64,000 bases of DNA from Vibrio sp. Of7-15 (GTDB lineage: Bacteria; Pseudomonadota; Gammaproteobacteria; Enterobacterales; Vibrionaceae), in contig NZ_JAKRGH010000015.1 in assembly GCF_022347565.1 (NCBI RefSeq), positions 1 to 64,000 of the forward strand, in the 5' to 3' direction. Position 1 is the stretch's first letter. Each line of letters begins with the position of its first letter. A model generated the notes under the pieces. It was not told the origin of the DNA, ran no database searches, and saw only the letters and a program-made list of their open reading frames with translations. Made by a program: the position numbers and the translations under genes. Shown here in pieces: positions 53,005 to 60,987 of the stretch.

Positions 53005-55479
53005 ATGGAAAATAAAAAAAGCGTCAATGTAAGATACTCAAATCGTCCAGTTAAAGTTGCATTTATTGTTCCTTTAGCTGATGACAACACTCATTGGATT
53101 TTAGATGGCATTTTTGACGAAGCATACTCTCGTTGGGGTGGTGTTAAATCTTTATTAATCCCTTTCAGTAATGACGGTTTCATACCTGATAGATATTTAG
53201 ATTGGCTAGAACGATATGATGCGGATTTTGTTTATTCCTACGCAGATCTAACACCAGAACAAGTCAATATAATCAATAAGAAATCTCTACCTATTGAAAT
53301 GATAAAGCATGAGGTTCATGGTGAAGTTGAGAGGTGGAATCAATTCATTCCTAGTTGGCCTTATGGCTTCGTTCCTATTAGAGCAATTTCTACGATTAAC
53401 AGCCCTTATGCGAAGTACCAAGGTTGGTCGAATGAAACTCAGCCAAATATGTACATAACGCAACACTATGAAAATGATGAATATCGATTCTTACCAGATA
53501 ACTTTGGTATATCTCAGGGAGGAGGTGGTGCTAATCTTGGGCGGCAGAATATTTTCGGCACTGTTTGTTATTGTGCACAAGATCTGCCCACATATAACAA
53601 TGTTGGTAATGAGCGTTGTCATAGCTTAGCTGAACTTATGGGTAAATTGGCCCAAAAACAGGCCAAAACTTTCTCAACGCTTTCGGGCATTCATACATCA
53701 ACAATTAATCACCCAAATGATTATGAATGGTCAAATAGCTTTAATTTATTTGTTGGTGATACCGCAGCAGATAGGCTGAATTTTTGGAATAGCAGGTTGT
53801 TGTCTGAAAACAACGAACGACATTATTTCAGCGCTCTCTGTATTTCAAAATCTCACCTTGATGACGATAACTTTTTAATAGCATTAGGTACGTTCATTAA
53901 TGCTCATAATTTCAAAGGACACGGCAATGGCCCTAATTCTTTAAGCCTACGGAGCTTATCTATTACCAAAGAGGACTGCCAACAACTAGCCCAACAACTG
54001 CAAAACTATACTTATAGTCATGTTACGGTGCCAAGCAATTTCGACAGTCCTGCATTACCGAGTGAGCGAGCTTTCAGTCGTCATTATAGTATTGAGTCAG
54101 GAAAAACAAGGTCTCTAAAAGTCTATGAGCGCGATAATAAGTTTGTAGTAGATGAAGTTGAGCACTTTAAATATCTAACGCCTGACCTATATGACTTTAA
54201 AATAGGGCAATGTGTCTCCAACCTATATATAGAGAAACCAAAAGAAAATTATCAAGTGGTAGGTGGTTTCAATGATTGGAAGCTACCGAGACGACTTGAG
54301 GTGACATTAGCGTTCACTAAAAATCGTGCGAAAGTATCTAGACAAGGTTCCATTACCGTAATCCCTGATGCACCACAGCAAATTTTTAATGGAATACCAC
54401 AACATGAGTTAACTATTACTTTGTCCATACCTAGTGAAGAAGAAGTATTGCGGTGTCTCGTTCTAGAGCATACCCACAGGATGAGGTTTGAACGTGATAT
54501 GCGTATACAATTGGTCACTGAAAAATACTATGACTTAGAATTGTCCGACAAAGGTCAAAAACACCGTGGTGTTATCTCATTATTTAACGGTGACCTATCT
54601 CATGCGGGCATCTTAGCTAATTCTTACTGGCGAAAAATAGTTAGAAAGTCGATTGACAATGACAAAGCGTCATTTTCTCTTAATAAGCTAACATCAATAA
54701 TTGATCAAAATACTCCTGTCAGCCTCGCACACATTACTGATCAAATGAGACTTGGAAACGTTGGTAAAACAAAACAGTATTTAAAAAACAACCTTAAAGA
54801 CACCATCGAATACTTAGTTCATCAAAACATATTAATTCAGGAGTACAGATGGCGTTGCTCATACTGCGGTAATGAAAATGGATTGACTCTAGACACAATC
54901 AAACTGGATAACAATTGCTCAATTTGTAAGAAGCTGCATAAAACGCCAATTGATATGGAATGGAAGTACAAAGTTTCTCCATTTATAGCCTCCGCACTTA
55001 TAGAGCAAAATGGATTGACCGTACTATGGGCTATCGATCATTTAATGGATATTTTTCGTCGTGCACAGGCATTTTATTTACCCGAAGTTAACCTATTTAA
55101 AAATCGTGAACGCAATGAGAATAATGAGATTGACTTACTTGCTGTCATTGATGGTAGATTTGTTGCGGCAGAAGTTAAACTAAGTGCAGCTAGCTTTATA
55201 GACAATCCAAACGAAGTCACTGCGTTTATTGATGAAATTCAAAGGTTGTCCCCTGATATAGCTTTTCTTATCTGTGAGCAATACTGCCAAGATCAGATTG
55301 ATGTTGATGAATACAAGGCAAAAATAAAGAAAGTAACTGATAATATTCGTGAAAAAGTTTCTAATGTTGAAGTGAAGGTTATTGTTGCGAATGAGGTAGA
55401 TAGCTTTACTGAGGTACCTACTGAGCTAGGGCCTTACGGTGAAAGAACACATGCGTTTTTTGAGCGGTTGGATGAGTAA
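53005..55479 (+). CDS. Large protein with zinc ribbon and PD-(D/E)xK nuclease motif (putative defence protein)
   Basis: An 824-residue protein. Residues 1-600 are not recognised; patterns include RPVKVAFIVPLADDNTHWILDGIF, GISQGGGGANLGRQNIFG and SLSITKEDCQQ. A Cys4 zinc ribbon lies at Cys618-x2-Cys621 and Cys638-x2-Cys641. The C-terminus has Asp710 in NEIDLLAVIDGRFVAAEVK with Glu723-x-Lys725, the core of PD-(D/E)xK nucleases (restriction-endonuclease-like fold). The arrangement of an unknown sensor part, a zinc ribbon and a nuclease resembles single-gene phage-defence proteins. No helicase or methylase gene is nearby. Confidence 0.55.
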   Translation: MENKKSVNVRYSNRPVKVAFIVPLADDNTHWILDGIFDEAYSRWGGVKSLLIPFSNDGFIPDRYLDWLERYDADFVYSYADLTPEQVNIINKKSLPIEMIKHEVHGEVERWNQFIPSWPYGFVPIRAISTINSPYAKYQGWSNETQPNMYITQHYENDEYRFLPDNFGISQGGGGANLGRQNIFGTVCYCAQDLPTYNNVGNERCHSLAELMGKLAQKQAKTFSTLSGIHTSTINHPNDYEWSNSFNLFVGDTAADRLNFWNSRLLSENNERHYFSALCISKSHLDDDNFLIALGTFINAHNFKGHGNGPNSLSLRSLSITKEDCQQLAQQLQNYTYSHVTVPSNFDSPALPSERAFSRHYSIESGKTRSLKVYERDNKFVVDEVEHFKYLTPDLYDFKIGQCVSNLYIEKPKENYQVVGGFNDWKLPRRLEVTLAFTKNRAKVSRQGSITVIPDAPQQIFNGIPQHELTITLSIPSEEEVLRCLVLEHTHRMRFERDMRIQLVTEKYYDLELSDKGQKHRGVISLFNGDLSHAGILANSYWRKIVRKSIDNDKASFSLNKLTSIIDQNTPVSLAHITDQMRLGNVGKTKQYLKNNLKDTIEYLVHQNILIQEYRWRCSYCGNENGLTLDTIKLDNNCSICKKLHKTPIDMEWKYKVSPFIASALIEQNGLTVLWAIDHLMDIFRRAQAFYLPEVNLFKNRERNENNEIDLLAVIDGRFVAAEVKLSAASFIDNPNEVTAFIDEIQRLSPDIAFLICEQYCQDQIDVDEYKAKIKKVTDNIREKVSNVEVKVIVANEVDSFTEVPTELGPYGERTHAFFERLDE

Positions 55480-55924
55480 ATAATGAGCACAAGAGCATAG
55501 GTCATGGTTGCACAATTGTCGCTACTTTACAGTTTGTTATGATTAAGAAATGAATTTTCTAAAGGACGAGTATTACAAATTAATCTAGCTCATTTCTGTC
55601 CATAACTTTTCATCAACGGCCCCCTGAGAAGTGGTGCCGTTCTGGTGTTTAGGGTACGAGAAGTTATCTGAAAGTAGGATTCTGGACGATTAACTCTAAC
55701 GAACTTCTGTCCAGTTATGAGTTACGACACATTAACAGAGCAAAAATTAGGTATTTGACTACTCATTGCTTCATTTTTATCAGAAAACTGAATGATAGAA
55801 GCTGAACTTGAACTGATTCGTGCTATCTAGGGGCATTTCAACAGGTTTACAGCCATTGTATTAGTCTTGTAGCTTAGACGCTTACCTGACTTACCCAGCC
55901 CCATATCACTGAAATAACAAATTT
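55480..55924. other. Intergenic region with short repeated motif
   Basis: 445 bp without a credible gene. Similar strings TTTCTGTCCATAACTTTTC (near 55591) and CTTCTGTCCAGTTATGAG (near 55704) occur. They could be remnants of a mobile element, but no transposase fragment is seen. Confidence 0.35.
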
Positions 55925-56527
55925 TTATTTCTTTGTTAGACCACAAATAATCTTATCTAAAAATAGACGGCTATCATCTAGCATAGAAGCCGCTATCTCA
56001 TTCGTATTAGTAGTGATAATACTGCAATAACCATGTAACGCACACCATACAAAGCGAGCTTGGAGAACCTTATCTTCAACTTCAAATACCCCCTCATCTT
56101 GACAGTAAGAGAGCATGTCTTTGAGAAAGTTAAATGTTGAGTCAGCTTCTTCCTTCAGTTGAGAGTTTGAATGCTTTAGCAGAGAATGATTCCCAAACAT
56201 CAAACTATAATATTCAGGATATTCACTAGAGAATTTAATGTAACTGTACCCCACCTCAGCAAAACGTTCAGCGGCTGGTCGCTCTATATTTTGCTCCCAA
56301 GTTTTAGCCATGACTGCACCAAATTTTCTAAAGCCTTCTTTCGCGATAGCACATAACAGCTCTTCCTTATCTTTAAAATGACGATAAGGAGCAGTTCTAG
56401 AGACATTTAGCTCAGAGGACAAACCGCGCATAGTAATACTATCGATTCCTTCATTTCTCAGTATTACTGTAGCTGCTTTCATCAACTCACTTTTTAGATC
56501 ACCGTGGTGATAACTATTATTACTCAT
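55925..56527 (-). CDS. TetR/AcrR family transcriptional regulator
   Basis: A 200-residue regulator. The HTH (LMKAATVILRNEGIDSITMRGLSSELNVSRTAPYRHFKDKEELLCAIAKEGF) is followed by a ligand domain of the WHG/TetR_C type (RFAEVGYSYIKFSSEYPEYYSLMFGN). It diverges from a small membrane gene and a rubredoxin gene, and two palindromic sites of TetR type lie between them. It probably represses those genes until an unknown ligand binds. Confidence 0.88.
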   Translation of the reverse strand: MSNNSYHHGDLKSELMKAATVILRNEGIDSITMRGLSSELNVSRTAPYRHFKDKEELLCAIAKEGFRKFGAVMAKTWEQNIERPAAERFAEVGYSYIKFSSEYPEYYSLMFGNHSLLKHSNSQLKEEADSTFNFLKDMLSYCQDEGVFEVEDKVLQARFVWCALHGYCSIITTNTNEIAASMLDDSRLFLDKIICGLTKK

Positions 56528-56576
56528 TTTTCTTTTACACCTCGTTACTCACCTTCCTGATCATGCTCTCACCTTA

Positions 56577-56593
56577 TGTTGACAGAGTCAACA
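56577..56593. promoter_or_regulatory. TetR operator 1
   Basis: TGTTGACAGAGTCAACA, a perfect palindrome TGTTGAC-N3-GTCAACA. It lies in the TetR/membrane-protein divergent region. Confidence 0.7.
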
Positions 56594-56613
56594 TTTTGGG
56601 ATAGCGTAAAAAA

Positions 56614-56630
56614 TGTAGACAACGTCAACA
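56614..56630. promoter_or_regulatory. TetR operator 2
   Basis: TGTAGACAACGTCAACA matches the same motif with one mismatch, 37 bp (about 3.5 helical turns) from operator 1, just before the RBS of the membrane-protein gene. Position suggests repression by blocking RNA polymerase. Confidence 0.65.
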
Positions 56631-56644
56631 TAGGAGGTAAAAAT

Positions 56645-56872
56645 ATGAATAGCTTAACATTTAGACATCTAACAAGACTTATTCACTTCATAATGGCTGC
56701 ACTATTAGGAACATATGTGTATTCACCATGGAGCTCAAATCCCAACTTTTCTAGCTTTGTCATGTGGGTAGCTATCCCCATATTGACAATCAGCGGGGTA
56801 TGTATGTGGAAGCAAGGGGCAATCATGAAAGTACTCAGAAAAAAGACCTGCGTACCCCAGAATAATAACTAG
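56645..56872 (+). CDS. Small two-helix membrane protein
   Basis: 75 residues from the ATG at 56645, after a strong AGGAGG; the frame runs back to 56576 across the operators. Two hydrophobic segments are visible (LIHFIMAALLGTYVYSPW and FVMWVAIPILTISGVCMW), followed by a basic tail. The pattern HLTRLIHFIMAALLGTYVYSPW resembles small cytochrome-b-like or YeeE-like membrane proteins, but no haem-binding motif is complete. It precedes a rubredoxin gene by 15 bp, so the two act together, perhaps in electron transfer. Confidence 0.7.
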   Translation: MNSLTFRHLTRLIHFIMAALLGTYVYSPWSSNPNFSSFVMWVAIPILTISGVCMWKQGAIMKVLRKKTCVPQNNN

Positions 56873-56887
56873 ATGAGAGGTAAAACA

Positions 56888-57049
56888 ATGGAAGTACATG
56901 TTTGTAAAGTGTGTGGTTATGCTTACAACCCTGAGATTGGCGACCCGAAATCGGGCATAAAAGCTGGAACCCCTTGGGATTGTGTTGACGAAGATTGGCG
57001 TTGCCCTGTTTGCTTATTCGGTAAAGAGCAATTTGAAAGAACACTTTAG
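56888..57049 (+). CDS. Rubredoxin
   Basis: A 53-residue iron protein: MEVHVCKVCGYAYNPEIGDP, then SGIKAGTPW and CPVCLFGKEQFE. The four iron ligands are Cys6, Cys9, Cys39 and Cys42 in the order C-x2-C...C-P-x-C. The second loop has LFGK where most members have (G/A)xxK with glycine. It acts as a soluble electron carrier in the cytoplasm. It is paired with a small membrane protein under the TetR-type regulator, pointing to oxidative-stress or hydroxylation chemistry, although the partner is unknown. Confidence 0.93.
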   Translation: MEVHVCKVCGYAYNPEIGDPKSGIKAGTPWDCVDEDWRCPVCLFGKEQFERTL

Positions 57050-57081
57050 GTATAAATAATAACTAACAAATAAGGGGAAAA

Positions 57082-57170
57082 TGAGACCCAAACTTTAGCC
57101 GCAACTAAAGTTCTCTATCTGATAGTTAGATTGAGTTCTGGGTCTCAGGCTCATCTTTCGTAAGAAAGAG
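57082..57170. other. Branched RNA-like stem-loop structure
   Basis: TGAGACCCA (57082-57090) pairs with TGGGTCTCA (57139-57147) and encloses AACTTTAG/CTAAAGTT (57091-57098 with 57105-57112) and a weaker third hairpin. A further hairpin (CTCATCTTTC with GAAAGAG) follows at 57150-57170. It lies between convergent genes and may be a terminator, but the multi-branch form is unusual. Confidence 0.45.
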
Positions 57171-57217
57171 TTAGCTTATTATGAATACAAACACGCTTAA
57201 AAACATGAGTGTGGGCG

Positions 57218-57928
57218 TTAATGCATCTTATTGTTCACCGTTATCAGGGAACCACTTAGATACACTTTATTTGGTTGAGCCAATTCGATCATTAACTCCG
57301 CTAGATCAGATGGCGCTACCCACGTCGTGTGGTCAGCATCAGGGAGTGCTTTTCGATTCACTTCAGTATCAACAATCGTTGGTAATACCGCATTCACTTG
57401 AATATTTGAGGGTGCCCCCTCTGCCGCTAAGCTTTCAATTAACGCGTTCAATGCCATTTTTGAAGCCATGTAAGGCCCAAACCCTGCTGGTATATTACGC
57501 ACGGTATCACGCGCAGAAACAAACATTAGTGAACCTGCACCTTGTTCCTCCATTAATTTAAACACTTCCCTCCCGAAGACAAATGCCGTCATAAAGTTCG
57601 CATTCCACAATTCAACCATCTTACTGATCTCCACATCAGTCCAATGGCTCCAGGTATAAATGCCAGAGCAATGAAAATGAGCATCGATATGACCTAAAAC
57701 TTCTGATGCCTTGATAGCAAGAGCTTGGCTTTGCTTTTCATCGGTAAGATCTCCCAGCAAAACAGTTAGATGGCCGGAGTATTTTTCTTCCAGTTTTTGT
57801 GCTCTGACCTCATCACCAATGCGTCCAAATGCCACGACGCGGGTTCCGCTCGCAATTAACTTTTCAATCAGCTGCTGCGCCGTTACTGAAAAGCAGGCTG
57901 CGATGGTTGCTGTTTTTATTGTGTTCAT
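57218..57928 (-). CDS. Short-chain dehydrogenase/reductase with degenerate cofactor motif
   Basis: A 236-residue SDR-fold protein. The active site is normal: a serine in MFVSARDTVRNIPAG and the Tyr-x3-Lys in YMASKMALN. The N-terminal cofactor motif TGxxxGIG is replaced (IAACFSVTAQQLIEKL), so glycine spacing for NAD(P) binding is lost; the acidic/basic strand (AFGRIGDEVRAQKLEE) is kept. The following PTIVDTEVNRKAL fits the family. Activity may be lost or altered. It diverges from a LysR gene 222 bp away. Confidence 0.75.
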   Translation of the reverse strand: MNTIKTATIAACFSVTAQQLIEKLIASGTRVVAFGRIGDEVRAQKLEEKYSGHLTVLLGDLTDEKQSQALAIKASEVLGHIDAHFHCSGIYTWSHWTDVEISKMVELWNANFMTAFVFGREVFKLMEEQGAGSLMFVSARDTVRNIPAGFGPYMASKMALNALIESLAAEGAPSNIQVNAVLPTIVDTEVNRKALPDADHTTWVAPSDLAELMIELAQPNKVYLSGSLITVNNKMH

Positions 57929-58012
57929 GATTGTTGCTCGTTGTTAGTCATCATGCTGGGAATCATAAAGACAACAATCAGAGGTTTGAATCAGCCAACA
58001 AGCAATTCAGTT

Positions 58013-58027
58013 TTGCTTTAAAAGCAA
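58013..58027. promoter_or_regulatory. 15-bp palindrome between SDR and LysR genes
   Basis: TTGCTTT-A-AAAGCAA, a perfect inverted repeat in the divergent promoter region, followed by CAATTGAACTTCAATTG. It is a likely LysR-type regulatory site. Confidence 0.5.
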
Positions 58028-58150
58028 TTGAACTTCAATTGAACATCAGGAAAAACATCAATACCATTTCCATAGCGGGCATAAGCGCTGTTTAAGCAGG
58101 CAATTAAACCTGAAAATAAACCAAAACTATCGTTTAAATGGGAAATTCAT

Positions 58151-59056
58151 ATGAGCCTTTTCACTCGCCTTGCCTATTTCAACTGTGTTGTTGAACAAGG
58201 CAGCATCTCCAAAGCTAGTCGGATTTTTGATATTCAACCTTCTTCTATTTCCAGACAACTCTCTGCATTGGAACAAGAGCTCAATGTGCGCCTATTAGAG
58301 CGAACGACACGCAACGTTGGTGTCACTGAAGCAGGTCAGTTGTTCTATCAATATTCGAAACGAATTACCGCCGAATTTGATGAAGCGAAACGAGCTGTCA
58401 GCGCATTACACCACTCACCAAAAGGAAGTCTCAAAATAAGCACGACTGTCGCGTTTGGAGAAAGTAAGATCTTGCCTCTTCTTCCTATCTTTAGGGCTCA
58501 TTTTCCCGAAATAAATATTGAAATTGAAATCACAGAAAGAGTGGTCGATTTGATCGAAGAAAATGTGGATATCGCGATCCGCAGTGGCCGCCTGCCTGAT
58601 TCTAATTTGATAGCCAAGAAACTAGTCCAAAACAACTTCGTGCTTTGTTCCAGCCCAAACTATTTAGCAAAGAGAAAGCCCCCTCAACGTATTGAAGAGT
58701 TGGCAGAACACGACTGCTTAGTGTACGGCTATAAGGGTTGGCACGACTGGTTTGTATTAGACACCAAACCGCAAAAAATCGACCTGTCTTATTACATGGA
58801 AGTGGATTCAGTAAACGGGCAAAAACAATTGATACTGAACGGTGGTGGTATCGCTTTGATTCCACAATGGGCCATCACAGAAGAGCTTAACACAGGTAAG
58901 TTAGTGCAATTACTTCCCGAATTTACTTTTAGCCCATGTAACTATGAAACCAGTACCTACGCGATTTACCAAAACCGTCAGCTCATATCGAGCAAGGTAC
59001 GAGTATTTTTAGATTTTCTTGCGGATCATTTCGGTCACTCATTCAATAAAAACTAA
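58151..59056 (+). CDS. LysR family transcriptional regulator
   Basis: A 301-residue LysR protein. The HTH is LFTRLAYFNCVVEQGSISKASRIFDIQPSSISRQLSALEQELNVRLLERTTRNVGVTEAG. The effector domain includes LIAKKLVQNNFVLCSSPNYLAKRKPPQRIEEL. It is divergent from the SDR gene, over a region with a palindrome, so it probably regulates that gene. Confidence 0.9.
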   Translation: MSLFTRLAYFNCVVEQGSISKASRIFDIQPSSISRQLSALEQELNVRLLERTTRNVGVTEAGQLFYQYSKRITAEFDEAKRAVSALHHSPKGSLKISTTVAFGESKILPLLPIFRAHFPEINIEIEITERVVDLIEENVDIAIRSGRLPDSNLIAKKLVQNNFVLCSSPNYLAKRKPPQRIEELAEHDCLVYGYKGWHDWFVLDTKPQKIDLSYYMEVDSVNGQKQLILNGGGIALIPQWAITEELNTGKLVQLLPEFTFSPCNYETSTYAIYQNRQLISSKVRVFLDFLADHFGHSFNKN

Positions 59057-59252
59057 TTTACCCTTAGCCTCGTTTGAAAGAATCAGGTTCCAATATGCTT
59101 ACTGCTGATGAAGTGAGCCGCTGTAAAATAGTCAAGTAACATACACCGCCATAGAACGAACTAATGCGTCTGCTCAAAGGCCATTAGTGTTGACCTGTCT
59201 ATAACTTTATAGTTTAGACTGCGTTCCATCATTGAGTCACAGGGCAATAAAA

Positions 59253-59792
59253 ATGAACTTCCTGCATTTAGAGCAACCGCAAGCAGAGATACTAAAACAA
59301 CTTTTCACAATGACATTTAGCGATTCTGAAGGTCCAGAAGAAGGAAAAGTAGTTGGTCAGCTTGCGAAAAACCTAATCGAACAAACGGACAGCAAAGACA
59401 TTTACGTATTTGCTGCAATGGATAACAATGTGCTGGTTGGCGCTATTTACTTTACTCGCCTCAACTTTGAATCAGACAAAAAAGCATTCCTATTAGCTCC
59501 AGTCGCTGTGCAGACAGACTACCAAGGTAAAGGTGTGGGTCAGAAGTTGATTAAGTTTGGTTTAGACGCAATGGCACAGCAAGGCGTATCACTCATGTTT
59601 ACCTACGGAGATCCTCGCTTTTATGGTGATCGTCTCGGCTTTGAACATGTCACCGTCGATCAATTTGCAGCGCCACATAAGCTAAGCTATCCACATGGCT
59701 GGCTTGCAAAATCGCTAACTCAAGAGCCTCTAAAACCTATTGCTGGCGCTTCAAGCAGCGTAGAAGCCTTTGATAAGCCAGAATATTGGTAA
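59253..59792 (+). CDS. GNAT family N-acetyltransferase
   Basis: 179 residues from the ATG at 59253; a TTG at 59232 gives a longer frame with weaker support. The acetyl-CoA-binding motif is VAVQTDYQGKGVGQKLIKFGLDAM (Q-x-x-G-x-G). Earlier strand patterns VFAAMDNNVLVGAIYFTRL match the fold, and GDPRFYGDRLGFE fits the last part. The C-terminal HGWLAKSLTQEPLKPI resembles the YhbS-type family. The substrate is unknown; protein or small-amine acetylation is possible. Confidence 0.85.
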   Translation: MNFLHLEQPQAEILKQLFTMTFSDSEGPEEGKVVGQLAKNLIEQTDSKDIYVFAAMDNNVLVGAIYFTRLNFESDKKAFLLAPVAVQTDYQGKGVGQKLIKFGLDAMAQQGVSLMFTYGDPRFYGDRLGFEHVTVDQFAAPHKLSYPHGWLAKSLTQEPLKPIAGASSSVEAFDKPEYW

Positions 59793-59843
59793 CACATATC
59801 GTCCTCGATTGAAAACGAAACGAAGTGTTGTCTAAAGCCTTCA

Positions 59844-59878
59844 CATTGGGCACTTTTAAACTCAAAAAGTGCCCAATG
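59844..59878. terminator. Strong terminator hairpin
   Basis: CATTGGGCACTTTT (59844-59857) pairs with AAAAGTGCCCAATG (59865-59878). The gene order is convergent, so it may stop transcription from both sides. Confidence 0.85.
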
Positions 59879-59913
59879 CTTGTTACCTTTGAGCAGTCTG
59901 GAAAGTCGTCATC

Positions 59914-60294
59914 CTAGCCTTTTTCGTCAAACTTTTTTCGAGCTTGTTTGATCTCTTCTTGATGATCATCAGCCCAACAGACAAGTTTATACAACGGCTT
60001 AACGATATCTTTCCCCATTTCTGTCAGAGCATATTCCACTCGTACAGGCACTTCAGGATATACCGTCCTATTTACGTAACCTTCTCGCTCTAGATCTCGG
60101 AGAGTTTGGGTCAACATACGCTGAGAGATCCCTTCTATTCTTGATTTCAGTGCATTAAACCGCTCTGAACCATCGACTAGAGCAAAAAGAATAAGCAGCG
60201 ACCATTTATCACCTATCTGCGCCACAACGTTACGTACTGGGCAGTCTTCAGTATTGTGAAAAATACGCCTCTCTGATTTTGCTTTTTCTGCCAC
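59914..60294 (-). CDS. HxlR family transcriptional regulator
   Basis: 126 residues starting at a GTG at 60294, which has AAGGAAT just upstream; a TTG at 60339 extends the frame without a good RBS. The family motifs are CPVRNVVAQIGDKWSLLILFALVDGSERFNALKSRIEGISQRMLTQTLRDLEREGYVNRTVYPEVPVRVEYALTEMG. HxlR proteins sense aldehydes, quinones or thiols. The divergent SnoaL-like gene is the likely target; the 150-bp region between them is its control region. Confidence 0.88.
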   Translation of the reverse strand: MAEKAKSERRIFHNTEDCPVRNVVAQIGDKWSLLILFALVDGSERFNALKSRIEGISQRMLTQTLRDLEREGYVNRTVYPEVPVRVEYALTEMGKDIVKPLYKLVCWADDHQEEIKQARKKFDEKG

Positions 60295-60444
60295 TTTTTC
60301 ATTCCTTCTTAGCTCAATAATCTCGATACCGGTTACCAAAACCTGCCTAACTAAGCATTCGGTGCCTTCTTGTTTTGTAGGTTACTATTAATTACTATGG
60401 TTATCAATGTATACCTTAATAGCAAAAAACAATTGGAGCCACCT

Positions 60445-60987
60445 ATGTTTAAAGTACTGACCTCATTGATTCTTCTATTCACGAGCACACTGCTATATGC
60501 GCAACCGAAAGACACGTTGATGATTGATTTTCCATCACTTAAAAAAACAAGTTGGACACAACAAGAATTAGCCAATGCAGAAATAATTACTGATTTTGTG
60601 CAAAACCTTATGAACAACCATAATTTCGACTACATTCTGGAGCACTACAACGACAGTTCTTATGTACAACATAATAGAAATTTACCTGACAAAGTAACTG
60701 GCTTAGTTGGCTTCCTTGAAGAATTTGTCGAGGATTACCCTGATTACGCTTACGACGTAAAACACATTTACGTTGATGGTGATTACGTGATCTTCCATTC
60801 TCATGCCACGTTAGATAGAGAAGACAGAGGAAACGATCAAAAAGGAATGAATATTATCGACACTTGGCGAATCGAAGAAGGTAGAATTGTTGAACACTGG
60901 GATTCAATCCAAGCTCTTGATTTCTCCATGAGGGTTTATTCCCTTATCAGCGGCGGTGATATCGCTAATTCCAATGGTGTTTTCTAA
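60445..60987 (+). CDS. Secreted SnoaL-like (NTF2-fold) protein
   Basis: 180 residues from the ATG at 60445 (MFKVLTSLILLFTSTLLYAQ); the frame extends to 60370. A signal peptide cleaved near residue 20 leads to an NTF2-like fold of the predicted SnoaL type: IITDFVQNLMNNHNFDYILEHYNDSSYVQHNRNLPDKVTGLVGFLEEF, then DGDYVIFHSHATLDREDR and DTWRIEEGRIVEHWDSIQ. The HNxxLPDG- and EHWD-type signatures match uncharacterised SnoaL-like proteins. It is divergent from the HxlR regulator, which probably controls it in response to a reactive compound. Confidence 0.85.
   Translation: MFKVLTSLILLFTSTLLYAQPKDTLMIDFPSLKKTSWTQQELANAEIITDFVQNLMNNHNFDYILEHYNDSSYVQHNRNLPDKVTGLVGFLEEFVEDYPDYAYDVKHIYVDGDYVIFHSHATLDREDRGNDQKGMNIIDTWRIEEGRIVEHWDSIQALDFSMRVYSLISGGDIANSNGVF

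Noticed and set aside
57082-57147. tRNA or integron attC site
   Set aside because: The branched structure lacks a tRNA anticodon arm and TPsiC consensus, and no attC core GTTRRRY/RYYYAAC pair is present.
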